In this document: piece by piece, positions 1-8,589 of the stretch | How positions within the stretch are numbered: the first letter of the stretch is position 1 | How the letters are laid out: each line of letters begins with the position of its first letter | Assembly: GCF_003345295.1 (NCBI RefSeq) | Contig: NZ_CP031055.1 | Span: 1,922,001-1,986,000 of the forward strand | Source: Vibrio splendidus | Lineage (GTDB): Bacteria > Pseudomonadota > Gammaproteobacteria > Enterobacterales > Vibrionaceae | Length of the DNA: 64,000 nt | Direction of reading: 5' to 3' | Notes under the pieces: model-generated | Told to the model about the DNA's origin: nothing | What the model saw: only the letters and a program-made list of their open reading frames with translations | Databases searched by the model: none | Made by a program: the position numbers and the translations under genes

Positions 1-260
1 CGGAAAGCAACGTTATCAACTCGTGCATACAGTGACAACTCAGAAAGATCACGGCATAACAAGGTGAAATTGTGCTTATCATCGATTCGACGAATTTTAC
101 AGATGCGTTCAAGTGCTTGTTTATTTTCAAGCTGACAGCCCAGCGCATAACCGGAATCTGTTGGATAAACCACCACACCACCACTACGAATAATCGCAAC
201 AGCTTGAGTAATTAAGCGCGCTTGTGGGTTATCTGGGTGTACATAAAAAAACTGGCTCAT
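1..260 (-). CDS. yciO: YciO, Sua5/YciO/YrdC-family protein (3' end outside window)
   Basis: The N-terminal 86 or so codons are visible, starting at the ATG at 258-260, and the gene runs off the left edge. The protein begins MSQFFYVHPDNPQARLITQA and carries PTDSGYALGC followed by KIRRIDDKHNF, the nucleotide-binding signature of the Sua5/YciO/YrdC fold. YrdC and Sua5 make threonylcarbamoyl-AMP for tRNA t6A. YciO is a paralogue whose own role is less settled, so enzymatic activity is not asserted. It follows trpH by 55 bases on the same strand, the order seen in enterobacteria, and is probably cotranscribed with it. Assigning YciO rather than YrdC rests on this neighbourhood and on the N-terminal sequence. 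Confidence 0.85.
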   Translation of the reverse strand, partial: MSQFFYVHPDNPQARLITQAVAIIRSGGVVVYPTDSGYALGCQLENKQALERICKIRRIDDKHNFTLLCRDLSELSLYARVDNVAF

Positions 261-315
261 TGTTGATCCTCGTTATCGAATCTCTCGACTCTATCATCAG
301 AAGGAGCTGGTTCAC

Positions 316-1185
316 CTAAATACTGTCGTCAGTATCAGTTGGTGAAACCGTTTGAAACTCCCAATCTTTCCATACTTCTTCGACCCCAGAAGGTAGCCAG
401 AGATTACGTCCAAGTTCCATCCACGGAGATGGATAATGGAAGTCACTGCCTTGGGAGGCTAATAGTTTGTATTGTATAGCATAATCCGCAAGTGTGCGTC
501 TTTCTTGTTGTGCTTGCTGAGGTTGAGCCACTTCCATAGCGTCACCATTTGCTTCAACAAATGCAGCGAGCAGACGTTTAACCCACTTGGCTGTAAGTCC
601 ATATCGCGCAGGGTGAGCCAATACCGCTTGACCGCCAGCCGCATGAATAGCCGTTACAGCATCACTCATTGAGCACCATGTTGGCGGCACATAACCTGGA
701 TTGTTGCGCGTAAGAAACTTTTTAAACACTTGCTGCATGGTTTTCGCGTAGCCGTTGTCGACTAACCACTTCGCAAAGTGCGCTCGAGTAATTGGTGCAT
801 CACCAGCAATCAACTTAACTTCTTCCAAAACGCCTTCACGGGTCGCTTTCTCGAGTCGTTGAGCAATCATCTCAGCACGCCCAATACGATGAAGCTTTTG
901 TTGTTCTATTAACGCTTTCAATTCTGGTGATTCAGGATCGACGTTTAACCCAACAATATGGATATCTTTGTTTTGCCAAACGGTTGAGATCTCGATGCCG
1001 TTAATCAACTGAATAGGAAGATTGTTATCAGCAATATAGCTGCGAGCTTCAGCAAGCCCATCAGTCGTATCATGATCTGTAATCGCTAACGCTTCGATGT
1101 TAAAGCCTAACGCTCGGTCAATCAGTTCAGGTGGAGTAAGTCGGCCATCTGAGGCTGTTGTATGACTATGTAGATCAATTCTCAT
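316..1185 (-). CDS. trpH: TrpH/RNase AM, PHP-domain phosphoesterase
   Basis: A PHP-domain metal-dependent hydrolase of 289 aa. The start chosen is the ATG at 1183-1185, giving MRIDLHSHTTASDG; upstream in-frame codons would extend it into the trp promoter. PHP motifs are visible: His6-x-His8, Asp13, AITDHDT around residues 34-40, Glu in NGIEIST, an AHPARYG His motif, and a C-terminal GSDFHYP Asp/His. E. coli TrpH (RNase AM, YciV) is a 5'-3' exonuclease acting on short nucleotides and rRNA 5' ends. The family function is known; specificity here is inferred. It diverges from trpL with only about 120 bases between them, so its promoter must lie close to or within the TrpR-operator region. Confidence 0.92.
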   Translation of the reverse strand: MRIDLHSHTTASDGRLTPPELIDRALGFNIEALAITDHDTTDGLAEARSYIADNNLPIQLINGIEISTVWQNKDIHIVGLNVDPESPELKALIEQQKLHRIGRAEMIAQRLEKATREGVLEEVKLIAGDAPITRAHFAKWLVDNGYAKTMQQVFKKFLTRNNPGYVPPTWCSMSDAVTAIHAAGGQAVLAHPARYGLTAKWVKRLLAAFVEANGDAMEVAQPQQAQQERRTLADYAIQYKLLASQGSDFHYPSPWMELGRNLWLPSGVEEVWKDWEFQTVSPTDTDDSI

Positions 1186-1237
1186 ATATTCTTTTTCATT
1201 GTTTTCAATTTTTATCGTTATATTTGTGTCAACGCAC

Positions 1238-1270
1238 TTGACCTGCAAGCGCAAAACTAGTTAACTAGTA
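1238..1270 (+). promoter_or_regulatory. trp promoter with overlapping TrpR operator
   Basis: TTGACC at 1238-1243 and TTAACT at 1261-1266 are spaced 17 bases apart. The 14-base perfect palindrome ACTAGTTAACTAGT (1256-1269) overlaps the -10 hexamer. The E. coli trp promoter-operator has the same arrangement, with the same ACTAGTTAACTAGT core covering the -10. This directly predicts repression by Trp-bound TrpR. No trpR gene is in this window. trpH on the other strand starts at 1185, so the operator could also affect it. Confidence 0.9.
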
Positions 1271-1305
1271 CACAAATACGAAGTATCACATTTGATAGGT
1301 TCACT

Positions 1306-1431
1306 ATGTTACAAGAATTTAACCAAAACCATAAAGATAAAGTTTTAGAACTTTCTTCAGTAGAAGCAAGTTCAGAGCTTAATTGGTGGCGCACTTGGAC
1401 AAGTTCTTGGTGGGCCAACGTGTACTTCTAA
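1306..1431 (+). CDS. trpL: trp operon leader peptide
   Basis: A 41-codon ORF too short for automatic tracks. The C-terminal part reads NWWRTWTSSWWANVYF and contains five Trp codons in a 10-codon span (two TGG TGG pairs flanking a single TGG). It sits between the TrpR-regulated promoter and a strong intrinsic terminator, as expected for ribosome-mediated attenuation: ribosomes stalling on Trp codons would favour an antiterminator. It is much longer than the 14-residue E. coli TrpL. The N-terminal half, MLQEFNQNHKDK onward, has no Trp. The spacing to the terminator is 32 bases. Confidence 0.93.
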   Translation: MLQEFNQNHKDKVLELSSVEASSELNWWRTWTSSWWANVYF

Positions 1432-1463
1432 TTAAACAGTTTGTTTATAAAAAAGTTATCACT

Positions 1464-1490
1464 AAGCCCGCTTTCATAGCGGGCTTTTTA
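1464..1490 (+). terminator. trp attenuator (intrinsic terminator)
   Basis: AAGCCCGCT (1464-1472) pairs with AGCGGGCTT (1478-1486) around a 5-base loop, followed by a T-run. It lies between trpL and trpE. GTGGGCC at 1410-1416, inside the last Trp codon pair, can pair (with one G-U) with the left arm GCCCGC, giving a candidate antiterminator. The pairing scheme is inference from complementarity. Confidence 0.9.
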
Positions 1491-1617
1491 ATTTGTCGAA
1501 CATCTCACATTCAACTGACTAACAAATCAACGAATTGACCATATTCTAGATTGGGTGAAAGGTATCTTTATGCGACTATGTACGGCAGGAAATTTAAAGA
1601 ATCATAAAGGAGGTCTT

Positions 1618-3207
1618 GTGAACAAGGCCATTGAAATCAAAAAGCTGGGAACCATTGAGGTCATCAATTCTTCCGTTCCTTACTCGCAAGATCCAACCAG
1701 TGTTTTTCATACTCTGTGTGAAAACAAAACAGACAGTCTGTTGTTGGAATCTGCTGAGATTGAATCTAAACAGAACCTGACAAGCCTACTCCTTATCGAC
1801 TCTGCTGTTCGCATCGTATGTCGCGGACATGAAGTAACCTTTCAAGCGTTGACTCAAAATGGTCAAGCGCTAATCGAACACCTAGCTCAAAACGTTAAAA
1901 CAGAGATCAAATCTGACCTTACCGCTAACGTTTTGACGCTGACTTTTGTCGAGCCAAGCAACGAATTAGATGAAGACTCACGTTTAAGAGAAGCTTCTTC
2001 ATTCGATGCACTGCGTTTGGTTCAACACAGCTTTGAGCAAGACGCTGATAACAAGCACGCGTTATTCATGGCTGGCCTATTCGCTTACGACATCGTGGCG
2101 AACTTTGAACCGCTAGGCGATGCGGAAGCGACTAACAACTGCCCTGACTTTGTTTTCTACGTTGCTGAAACACTATTACGTTTCGACCACCAAGAGAACG
2201 AAGGCCTGCTTCACGCAAGCTTGTTCACTCAAGACGAAAGCATTAAGGCACAATTAACGGATCGTCTAGCTGATATTCAAACACAATGTCAGTCCTTGAA
2301 AGCGATTACCGAAGTAACTCCTTTAGACAACGTTGAAGCCGTACCAAGCGTTTCAGATGAAGATTTCTGCCAAACGGTTCGTGACTTAAAAGAGTACGTA
2401 GTTAAAGGCGATGTATTCCAAGTGGTACCTTCACGCCGCTTCACGCTACCTTGCCCTGCTCCGCTGGCGGCTTATAAAGAACTCAAGCAAAGTAACCCAA
2501 GCCCTTACATGTTCTACATGCAAGACGAGCTATTTACTCTGTTCGGTGCTTCTCCAGAAAGCGCGCTGAAATACGAAACCGAAACCAACCAAATCGAGAT
2601 CTACCCAATTGCTGGTACTCGTCGTCGTGGTAAGCGCCCAAATGGCCAAATCGATTTCGACTTAGACAGCCGTATTGAACTTGAGCTGCGTACCGACAAG
2701 AAAGAAAACGCCGAGCACATGATGCTTGTCGATCTAGCGCGTAACGACGTGGCACGTATTGCGGAAGCTGGCACTCGCCACGTAGCAGACTTGCTGAAAG
2801 TTGATCGCTACAGCCATGTAATGCACTTGGTTTCTCGAGTTGTTGGTCAACTCCGTGAAGACTTAGATGCCCTGCACGCTTACCAAGCTTGTATGAACAT
2901 GGGTACGCTAACGGGCGCACCAAAAATCCGCGCAATGCAGCTTATTCGTGACGTAGAAAAAACGCGTCGTGGTAGCTACGGTGGTGCAGTCGGTTATCTA
3001 ACCGGTGAAGGGACTCTAGATACTTGTATCGTAATTCGTTCTGCTTACGTTGAAGATGGCGTTGCACAAGTACAAGCTGGCGCTGGGGTGGTATTCGATT
3101 CAGACCCACAAGCAGAAGCCGATGAAACTCGCGGCAAAGCTCAAGCGGTCATCTCAGCGATTCAAGCAGCTCATACTAAAAACCTAACAAATAAGAAGGA
3201 GTCGTAA
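1618..3207 (+). CDS. trpE: Anthranilate synthase component I
   Basis: Converts chorismate and glutamine-derived ammonia to anthranilate together with TrpG. The protein is 529 aa if started at the GTG at 1618, which follows AAAGGAGG at 1606-1613; a longer reading from an upstream ATG would lack this ribosome-binding site. The N-terminal LLESAEI motif (residues 42-48) is the tryptophan feedback-binding element of TrpE. The C-terminal chorismate-binding domain shows EIYPIAGTRRRGK, MNMGTLTGAPKIRAM and QAEADETRGKAQAV. It is the first structural gene of the operon and is followed two bases later by trpG. Confidence 0.97.
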   Translation: MNKAIEIKKLGTIEVINSSVPYSQDPTSVFHTLCENKTDSLLLESAEIESKQNLTSLLLIDSAVRIVCRGHEVTFQALTQNGQALIEHLAQNVKTEIKSDLTANVLTLTFVEPSNELDEDSRLREASSFDALRLVQHSFEQDADNKHALFMAGLFAYDIVANFEPLGDAEATNNCPDFVFYVAETLLRFDHQENEGLLHASLFTQDESIKAQLTDRLADIQTQCQSLKAITEVTPLDNVEAVPSVSDEDFCQTVRDLKEYVVKGDVFQVVPSRRFTLPCPAPLAAYKELKQSNPSPYMFYMQDELFTLFGASPESALKYETETNQIEIYPIAGTRRRGKRPNGQIDFDLDSRIELELRTDKKENAEHMMLVDLARNDVARIAEAGTRHVADLLKVDRYSHVMHLVSRVVGQLREDLDALHAYQACMNMGTLTGAPKIRAMQLIRDVEKTRRGSYGGAVGYLTGEGTLDTCIVIRSAYVEDGVAQVQAGAGVVFDSDPQAEADETRGKAQAVISAIQAAHTKNLTNKKES

Positions 3208-3209
3208 TC

Positions 3210-3836
3210 ATGGCTGATATTGTATTCATCGATAACTTCGACTCGTTCACTTACAACCTTGTAGACCAATTTCGTTCATTAGGTCACAGCGTAAAGATTT
3301 ACCGTAACAACATTCCTGCAAAAGTAGTTGAAGCTGCGATCAACGAACTAGACAACCCTGTTGCACTGCTTTCACCAGGCCCTGGCGCTCCAGCGGATGC
3401 GGGGTGCATGCCTGAGCTGATTCAGCTGCTAAAAGGCAAAGTGCCAATGATTGGTATTTGCTTAGGCCACCAAGCGATTGTTGAAGCCTACGGCGGCACC
3501 GTTGCAGGCGCTGGCGAAATCATTCATGGTAAGGTGTCGATGATGGAACACCAAAACCATGCGACTTATCAAGGCTTACCTTCGCCACTGGCTATCGCTC
3601 GCTACCACTCTTTAGTGGCAACGCATGTATCCGATAGCCTAACGGTGACCGCTGAAGTCGATGATTTGGTGATGTCTGTAGTTCAAGAACAAGACAAGGT
3701 TTGTGGATTCCAATTCCACCCTGAATCGATTATGACGACCTACGGTGCAACGCTTCTAGCGAACGCTATCGAATGGGCTCTTGAGAAACCTCTTCATCTA
3801 GAGAAAAGCTCTACTCTTGATAAAAAGACTAACTAG
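3210..3836 (+). CDS. trpG: Anthranilate synthase component II (glutamine amidotransferase)
   Basis: Supplies ammonia from glutamine to TrpE. At 208 aa it is a stand-alone class I glutamine amidotransferase, not fused to TrpD as in E. coli. The catalytic Cys84 lies in IGICLGHQAIVEAYGG, and the His-Glu pair is in FQFHPESIMT near residue 172. The start ATG at 3210 is preceded by AAGAAGGAG at the end of trpE, so translation is probably coupled. It stands between trpE and trpD. The related PabA can share this fold, but the operon position settles the assignment. Confidence 0.96.
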   Translation: MADIVFIDNFDSFTYNLVDQFRSLGHSVKIYRNNIPAKVVEAAINELDNPVALLSPGPGAPADAGCMPELIQLLKGKVPMIGICLGHQAIVEAYGGTVAGAGEIIHGKVSMMEHQNHATYQGLPSPLAIARYHSLVATHVSDSLTVTAEVDDLVMSVVQEQDKVCGFQFHPESIMTTYGATLLANAIEWALEKPLHLEKSSTLDKKTN

Positions 3837-3845
3837 GAAACGATC

Positions 3846-4841
3846 ATGGAACAGATTAATAAACTTTACGAACAACAGTCTCTTACTCAAGAAGAAAGCC
3901 AACAACTGTTTGATGTCATCATCAAGGGCGAACTAGACCCAATTTTGATGGCTTCTGCGCTTACTGCACTGAAAATCAAAGGCGAAACGCCGGATGAAAT
4001 CGCTGGCGCAGCGAAAGCACTGCTTGCCAATGCAAACCCGTTCCCACGTCCTGATTACGATTTTGCAGACATCGTAGGTACAGGTGGCGACGGTCATGAC
4101 ACCATCAACATTTCTACAACTTCTGCATTTGTAGCAGCAGCGTGTGGTTTAAAAATAGCTAAGCACGGCAACCGCAGCGTATCGAGCAAATCAGGCTCTT
4201 CTGACTTACTGGATTCGTTCGGTATTAACCTAGCGATGACAGCAGAAGACACTCGTACGGCTGTCGACGAGCTTGGCGTTGCATTCCTATTTGCTCCGCA
4301 GTATCACGTCGGTGTACGTCACGCGATGCCTGTTCGTCAAACAATGAAAACACGCACTATCTTCAACATCCTTGGCCCACTGATTAACCCTGCTCGCCCT
4401 AACATCGAGTTAATGGGTGTTTACAGCAAAGAGCTCGTCCGCCCTATCGCGGAAACCATGCTGCAAATGGGCATGAAGCGTGCTGCCGTTGTGCATGGTA
4501 GTGGCCTTGATGAAGTGGCTATTCATGGCGAGACAATCGTTGCTGAAATTAAAGATGGCAAAATTCACGAGTACACAGTGACACCGTCAGACTTTGGCCT
4601 GAACACTCACCCTCTTGAAGCAATCAAGGGCGGCGAGCCAGAAGAGAACAAAGCCATCACAACCGATATCCTGACGGGTAAAGGCACAGATGCTCAAGTT
4701 GGCGCTGTGGCAGTCAACGTTGCTCTGCTGATGCGTCTATTTGGCCATGAAGATCTAAAAGCTAACGCACAACAAGCTATTGACGCGATGAACTCTGGCA
4801 AAGCGTACGAGCTTGTACAAAAACTTGCTGCACACGCCTAA
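3846..4841 (+). CDS. trpD: Anthranilate phosphoribosyltransferase
   Basis: Transfers the phosphoribosyl group of PRPP to anthranilate, the second step of tryptophan synthesis. The protein is 331 aa, the usual length for unfused TrpD. PRPP/Mg-binding signatures are visible: GTGGDGHDTINIST near residue 79, KHGNRSVSSKSGSSDLL, and FNILGPLINPARP. It begins 9 bases after trpG and ends 25 bases before trpCF. Nothing in the sequence suggests damage. Confidence 0.97.
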   Translation: MEQINKLYEQQSLTQEESQQLFDVIIKGELDPILMASALTALKIKGETPDEIAGAAKALLANANPFPRPDYDFADIVGTGGDGHDTINISTTSAFVAAACGLKIAKHGNRSVSSKSGSSDLLDSFGINLAMTAEDTRTAVDELGVAFLFAPQYHVGVRHAMPVRQTMKTRTIFNILGPLINPARPNIELMGVYSKELVRPIAETMLQMGMKRAAVVHGSGLDEVAIHGETIVAEIKDGKIHEYTVTPSDFGLNTHPLEAIKGGEPEENKAITTDILTGKGTDAQVGAVAVNVALLMRLFGHEDLKANAQQAIDAMNSGKAYELVQKLAAHA

Positions 4842-4866
4842 CGAACGACGAGTAGAGATAAAGAAC

Positions 4867-6318
4867 ATGACACAGACTACCGATAAACTGTCGACCCACG
4901 TTTCGATGAAAGAAGCAGAAATGGCAGAAGTATTAGCGAAAATCGTTCGTGACAAATACCAGTGGGTTGAAACGCGTAAGCAGACTCAGCCATTGGACGA
5001 GTTTAAAGCGGCCTTAACCGCAACAGACCGTAGCTTCTATGATGCACTAAGCGGCGAGCAAACAGTTTTCATCACGGAATGTAAGAAGGCATCTCCGTCA
5101 AAAGGTTTGATTCGCGACGAGTTTGATTTGGACTACATCGCATCGGTGTACAACAACCACGCAAATGCGATTTCAGTACTAACAGACGAGAAGTACTTCC
5201 AAGGTGATTTTGAGTTTTTGCCGAAGGTTCGTAGCATTGCTAAGCAACCTATTTTGTGTAAAGACTTCATGGTCGATAGCTACCAAGTTTACTTAGCTCG
5301 TCACTATTCAGCTGATGCAATCTTGCTGATGCTGTCGGTATTAGATGATGAAGAATACAAAGCGCTTGCTGAAGTCGCTCACTCACTCAACATGGGTGTA
5401 CTAACCGAAGTCAGCAACGAAGAAGAACTTCATCGCGCTGTCGCTTTAAAAGCAAAAGTGATCGGTATTAATAACCGTAACCTACGTGACCTTTCGACTG
5501 ATTTGAACCGTACCAAAGAGTTAGCTCCGCTGGTTCGCGAACTGGCTCCAGAAGCAGTCGTGATTTCAGAGTCTGGTATCTACACTCACCAACAAGTACG
5601 CGACCTTTCAACGTTTGCAGATGGCTTCCTAATCGGTAGCTCTCTAATGGCTGAAAAGAACCTAGAATTAGCGGTTCGTAAAGTAACACTGGGTGAAAAC
5701 AAGGTGTGCGGTCTAACGCATTCAGATGACGCGGCGAAAGCGTATCAAGCGGGTGCAGTATTCGGTGGTTTGATTTTCGTTGAAGCGTCTAAGCGTCATG
5801 TGGATATCGAAGCAGCTCGTTTAACCATGAGCGGCGCACCTTTGAACTACGTAGGTGTATTCCAAAACCATAGCGTAGCAGATGTTGCAAAGACGGTTTC
5901 TGAACTTGGTTTGTTTGCGGTGCAACTGCACGGAGACGAGTCTCAAGCGTTTGTCGATGAGTTAAAACAATCACTGCCTGAAAACATTGAGATTTGGAAA
6001 GCCTATGGTGTTGCTTCTAGTACTGAAAACGGCACTGAAAATGCGCTGCCAGAATTACTGGAAAGCAACGTGACTCGTCATCTACTAGATACGAAGGTGG
6101 GTTCTCAAACTGGCGGTACAGGCCAAGCGTTTGATTGGAGCCTAATCAACAACCAAAGCGCAATCATGCTAGCGGGTGGTCTAAACCCAGAAAATGCTAA
6201 CCAAGCGGCTAAGTTGGGTTGCTTAGGGTTAGACCTAAACTCTGGTGTTGAATCCGCTCCAGGTAAAAAAGACGCAGATAAACTCCAACGCGCCTTTGCT
6301 GCGATTCGTAATTACTAG
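4867..6318 (+). CDS. trpCF: Bifunctional indole-3-glycerol-phosphate synthase / phosphoribosylanthranilate isomerase
   Basis: A fusion of the isomerase (third) and ring-closure (fourth) enzymes of the pathway, 483 aa from the ATG at 4867. The upstream in-frame codons overlap the end of trpD and are probably not translated. The N-terminal half is the IGPS domain, with ECKKASPSKGLI, LCKDFMVDSYQ and ITEVSNEEE-type barrel motifs ending near SGIYTHQQV. The C-terminal half is the PRAI domain, from KVCGLTHSDDA to LDLNSGVESAPGKKD. The fusion is standard in gammaproteobacteria. An unusual 158-base gap separates it from trpB, whereas the other trp junctions are tight. Confidence 0.97.
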   Translation: MTQTTDKLSTHVSMKEAEMAEVLAKIVRDKYQWVETRKQTQPLDEFKAALTATDRSFYDALSGEQTVFITECKKASPSKGLIRDEFDLDYIASVYNNHANAISVLTDEKYFQGDFEFLPKVRSIAKQPILCKDFMVDSYQVYLARHYSADAILLMLSVLDDEEYKALAEVAHSLNMGVLTEVSNEEELHRAVALKAKVIGINNRNLRDLSTDLNRTKELAPLVRELAPEAVVISESGIYTHQQVRDLSTFADGFLIGSSLMAEKNLELAVRKVTLGENKVCGLTHSDDAAKAYQAGAVFGGLIFVEASKRHVDIEAARLTMSGAPLNYVGVFQNHSVADVAKTVSELGLFAVQLHGDESQAFVDELKQSLPENIEIWKAYGVASSTENGTENALPELLESNVTRHLLDTKVGSQTGGTGQAFDWSLINNQSAIMLAGGLNPENANQAAKLGCLGLDLNSGVESAPGKKDADKLQRAFAAIRNY

Positions 6319-6476
6319 TCTGGCTTCTAGAACTTAAATCTGGAACCCAGAGCTTAGAAACCAGAACTAGAATGCAGAATCTAAAAACTAATTTGTGAGC
6401 TTTGCCTTTGCGAAGTTCAAACAAGATTAAATGATTTGGTGTGACTGTACATCAATAGAATTAAAGGAATAACACA
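6319..6476 (+). other. trpCF-trpB intergenic spacer with degenerate short repeats
   Basis: An otherwise compact operon is interrupted here. Bases about 6320-6385 consist of loosely repeated units such as tctagaact, ccagagctt, ccagaacta and gcagaatct. No terminator or ORF is apparent. The ribosome-binding site AAAGGAA for trpB lies at the end of the spacer. The repeat character was judged by eye and is weak. Confidence 0.4.
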
Positions 6477-7667
6477 ATGGCTAAACTCGATGCCTACTTT
6501 GGTGAATACGGTGGTCAATACGTACCGCAGATCTTAGTGCCAGCACTAGACCAACTAGAACAAGCATTTATCGATGCACAAGCAGATCCTGAGTTCCGCA
6601 GTGAATTCATGACACTTCTACAGGAATACGCAGGTCGCCCAACGGCACTAACGCTAACGCGTAACCTGACCAAAGGCACAAAAACCAAACTGTACCTAAA
6701 GCGTGAAGATCTCCTTCACGGCGGTGCTCACAAGACAAACCAAGTTCTTGGCCAAGCTCTGCTTGCAAAACGTATGGGTAAGCACGAGATCATTGCTGAA
6801 ACGGGTGCGGGTCAACACGGTGTTGCAACGGCTCTCGCGTGTGCACTATTAGGTCTTAAGTGTCGTGTTTACATGGGTGCTAAAGACGTTGAACGCCAAA
6901 GCCCGAACGTATTCCGTATGAAACTAATGGGTGCAGAAGTTATCCCTGTACATTCAGGCTCTTCAACACTAAAAGATGCATGTAACGAAGCATTGCGTGA
7001 TTGGTCTGCAACTTATGAAGACGCGCACTACCTACTGGGTACTGCGGCTGGTCCTCACCCATTCCCAACAATTGTTCGTGATTTCCAACGCATGATTGGT
7101 GAAGAAACGAAGAACCAAATCCTAGCTCGTGAAGGTCGCCTTCCTGATGCGGTTATCGCTTGTGTCGGCGGCGGTTCAAACGCTATCGGCATGTTCGCTG
7201 ATTTCATTGAAGAAGAGTCTGTTCGCCTAATCGGTGTAGAGCCTGCTGGTAAAGGTATTGATACCGACCAACACGGCGCGCCGCTTAAGCACGGTAAAAC
7301 CGGTATTTTCTTCGGCATGAAAGCGCCACTGATGCAAGATGAGAATGGCCAAGTAGAAGAGTCTTACTCTGTTTCTGCGGGTCTAGATTTCCCATCAGTT
7401 GGTCCTCAACACGCGCACCTAAATGCTATTGGCCGTGCTGAATACGACAACGTGACCGATGATGAAGCGCTTGAAGCGTTCCAATTGATTGCACGTAAAG
7501 AAGGTATTATCGCAGCACTAGAGTCATCTCATGCTGTGGCTCACGCTGTAAAAATGGCTCACGACGACCCAGAGAAAGAACAGCTATTAGTGGTTAACTT
7601 ATCTGGTCGTGGTGACAAAGACATTTTCTCTGTACACGACATTCTTAAAGAGAAAGGAGCATTATAA
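6477..7667 (+). CDS. trpB: Tryptophan synthase beta subunit
   Basis: PLP enzyme joining indole and serine to make tryptophan in an alpha2-beta2 complex with TrpA. The protein is 396 aa, the family norm. The PLP lysine lies in HGGAHKTNQVLGQ near residue 86. The phosphate-binding GGGSNAIG loop is near residue 232, and ETGAGQHGVATA is intact. The start ATG follows an AAAGGAATAAC ribosome-binding site. Its stop overlaps the trpA start in TAATG, which suggests coupled translation and equal stoichiometry. Confidence 0.98.
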   Translation: MAKLDAYFGEYGGQYVPQILVPALDQLEQAFIDAQADPEFRSEFMTLLQEYAGRPTALTLTRNLTKGTKTKLYLKREDLLHGGAHKTNQVLGQALLAKRMGKHEIIAETGAGQHGVATALACALLGLKCRVYMGAKDVERQSPNVFRMKLMGAEVIPVHSGSSTLKDACNEALRDWSATYEDAHYLLGTAAGPHPFPTIVRDFQRMIGEETKNQILAREGRLPDAVIACVGGGSNAIGMFADFIEEESVRLIGVEPAGKGIDTDQHGAPLKHGKTGIFFGMKAPLMQDENGQVEESYSVSAGLDFPSVGPQHAHLNAIGRAEYDNVTDDEALEAFQLIARKEGIIAALESSHAVAHAVKMAHDDPEKEQLLVVNLSGRGDKDIFSVHDILKEKGAL

Positions 7668-8473
7668 TGGATCGCTATCAATCACTCTTCACTCGCTTAG
7701 CTGAAAAGAATCAAGGCGCATTTGTACCATTTGTAACGGTTGGCGATCCTAACCCAGAGCAATCATTGAAGATCATGGAAACACTAGTGGAAGCCGGTGC
7801 TGACGCACTTGAACTTGGTATTCCATTCTCTGACCCACTGGCTGATGGTCCAACTATCCAAGGCGCAAACATTCGTGCTTTAGATTCTAAAGTAACGCCA
7901 GATGTGTGCTTCGATCTTATTGGTCAAATCCGTGCTAAATACCCAGAGCTACCAATCGGCCTACTGATGTACGCAAACCTGGTTTACGCACGTGGTATAG
8001 AAAATTTTTACGAACGCTGCGCAAAAGCAGGTATCGATTCAGTATTGATTGCTGATGTACCAACCAATGAAAGCGGTGAATTTGTTGCTGCAGCTGAAAA
8101 GTTTGGCGTTCACCCAATCTTTATTGCTCCACCAACTGCAAGCGATGAAACGCTTCAATCAGTTTCTGAGCTAGGTGGTGGCTACACTTACCTACTTTCT
8201 CGCTCAGGCGTAACAGGTGCTGAAACAAAAGCAAACATGCCAGTAACGGCACTGCTTGACCGCTTGAACAAGTTCGACGCGCCACCAGCACTGCTTGGTT
8301 TCGGCATCTCGGCTCCTGAACAAGTGAAAGAAGCGATTGTAGCTGGCGCTGCCGGTGCGATTTCTGGCTCAGCCGTTGTGAAAATCATTGAAAACAACGT
8401 TGAACAACCAGAAGCAATGCTTAAAGCACTTGCGGAGTTTGTTACGCCAATGAAAGCGGCTACGCAGAAATAA
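7667..8473 (+). CDS. trpA: Tryptophan synthase alpha subunit
   Basis: Cleaves indole-3-glycerol phosphate to indole, which is channelled to TrpB. At 268 aa it is full length. Catalytic residues are visible: Glu in DALELGIPFSDPLADGP and the Asp following it. The phosphate-binding loops GVTGAETK and FGISAPEQV are present. It overlaps trpB by one base, shares that gene's transcript and is the last gene of the operon. A direct repeat and then a terminator follow its stop. Confidence 0.98.
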   Translation: MDRYQSLFTRLAEKNQGAFVPFVTVGDPNPEQSLKIMETLVEAGADALELGIPFSDPLADGPTIQGANIRALDSKVTPDVCFDLIGQIRAKYPELPIGLLMYANLVYARGIENFYERCAKAGIDSVLIADVPTNESGEFVAAAEKFGVHPIFIAPPTASDETLQSVSELGGGYTYLLSRSGVTGAETKANMPVTALLDRLNKFDAPPALLGFGISAPEQVKEAIVAGAAGAISGSAVVKIIENNVEQPEAMLKALAEFVTPMKAATQK

Positions 8474-8521
8474 TCACTGGTCATTAAATAGAAGCCAGTA
8501 ATCATTGGTCATTAAATAGAA
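8471..8521 (+). repeat. Two-copy direct repeat after trpA
   Basis: The 23-base unit starting taatcactggtcattaaata occurs at 8471-8493 and again at 8499-8521 with a single C/T difference, period 28. The first copy includes the trpA stop codon. It looks like a recent local duplication between the gene and its terminator. No function is evident. Confidence 0.8.
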
Positions 8522-8540
8522 CCTATGATTCAAAATATAA

Positions 8541-8570
8541 AAAGGCTCCACAACTGTGGAGCCTTTTTAT
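8541..8570 (+). terminator. Intrinsic terminator of the trp operon
   Basis: AAAGGCTCCACA pairs with TGTGGAGCCTTT across a 2-base centre, followed by T-rich sequence. The left flank also has an A-run, so it can serve the converging slipin gene on the other strand. Confidence 0.92.
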
Positions 8571-8589
8571 TGCTCTTCATTTAAGCGAA

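Noticed and set aside
2534..2935. 133-aa minus-strand ORF
   Set aside because: Antisense to the catalytic part of trpE, with no ribosome-binding site and no protein-like pattern.
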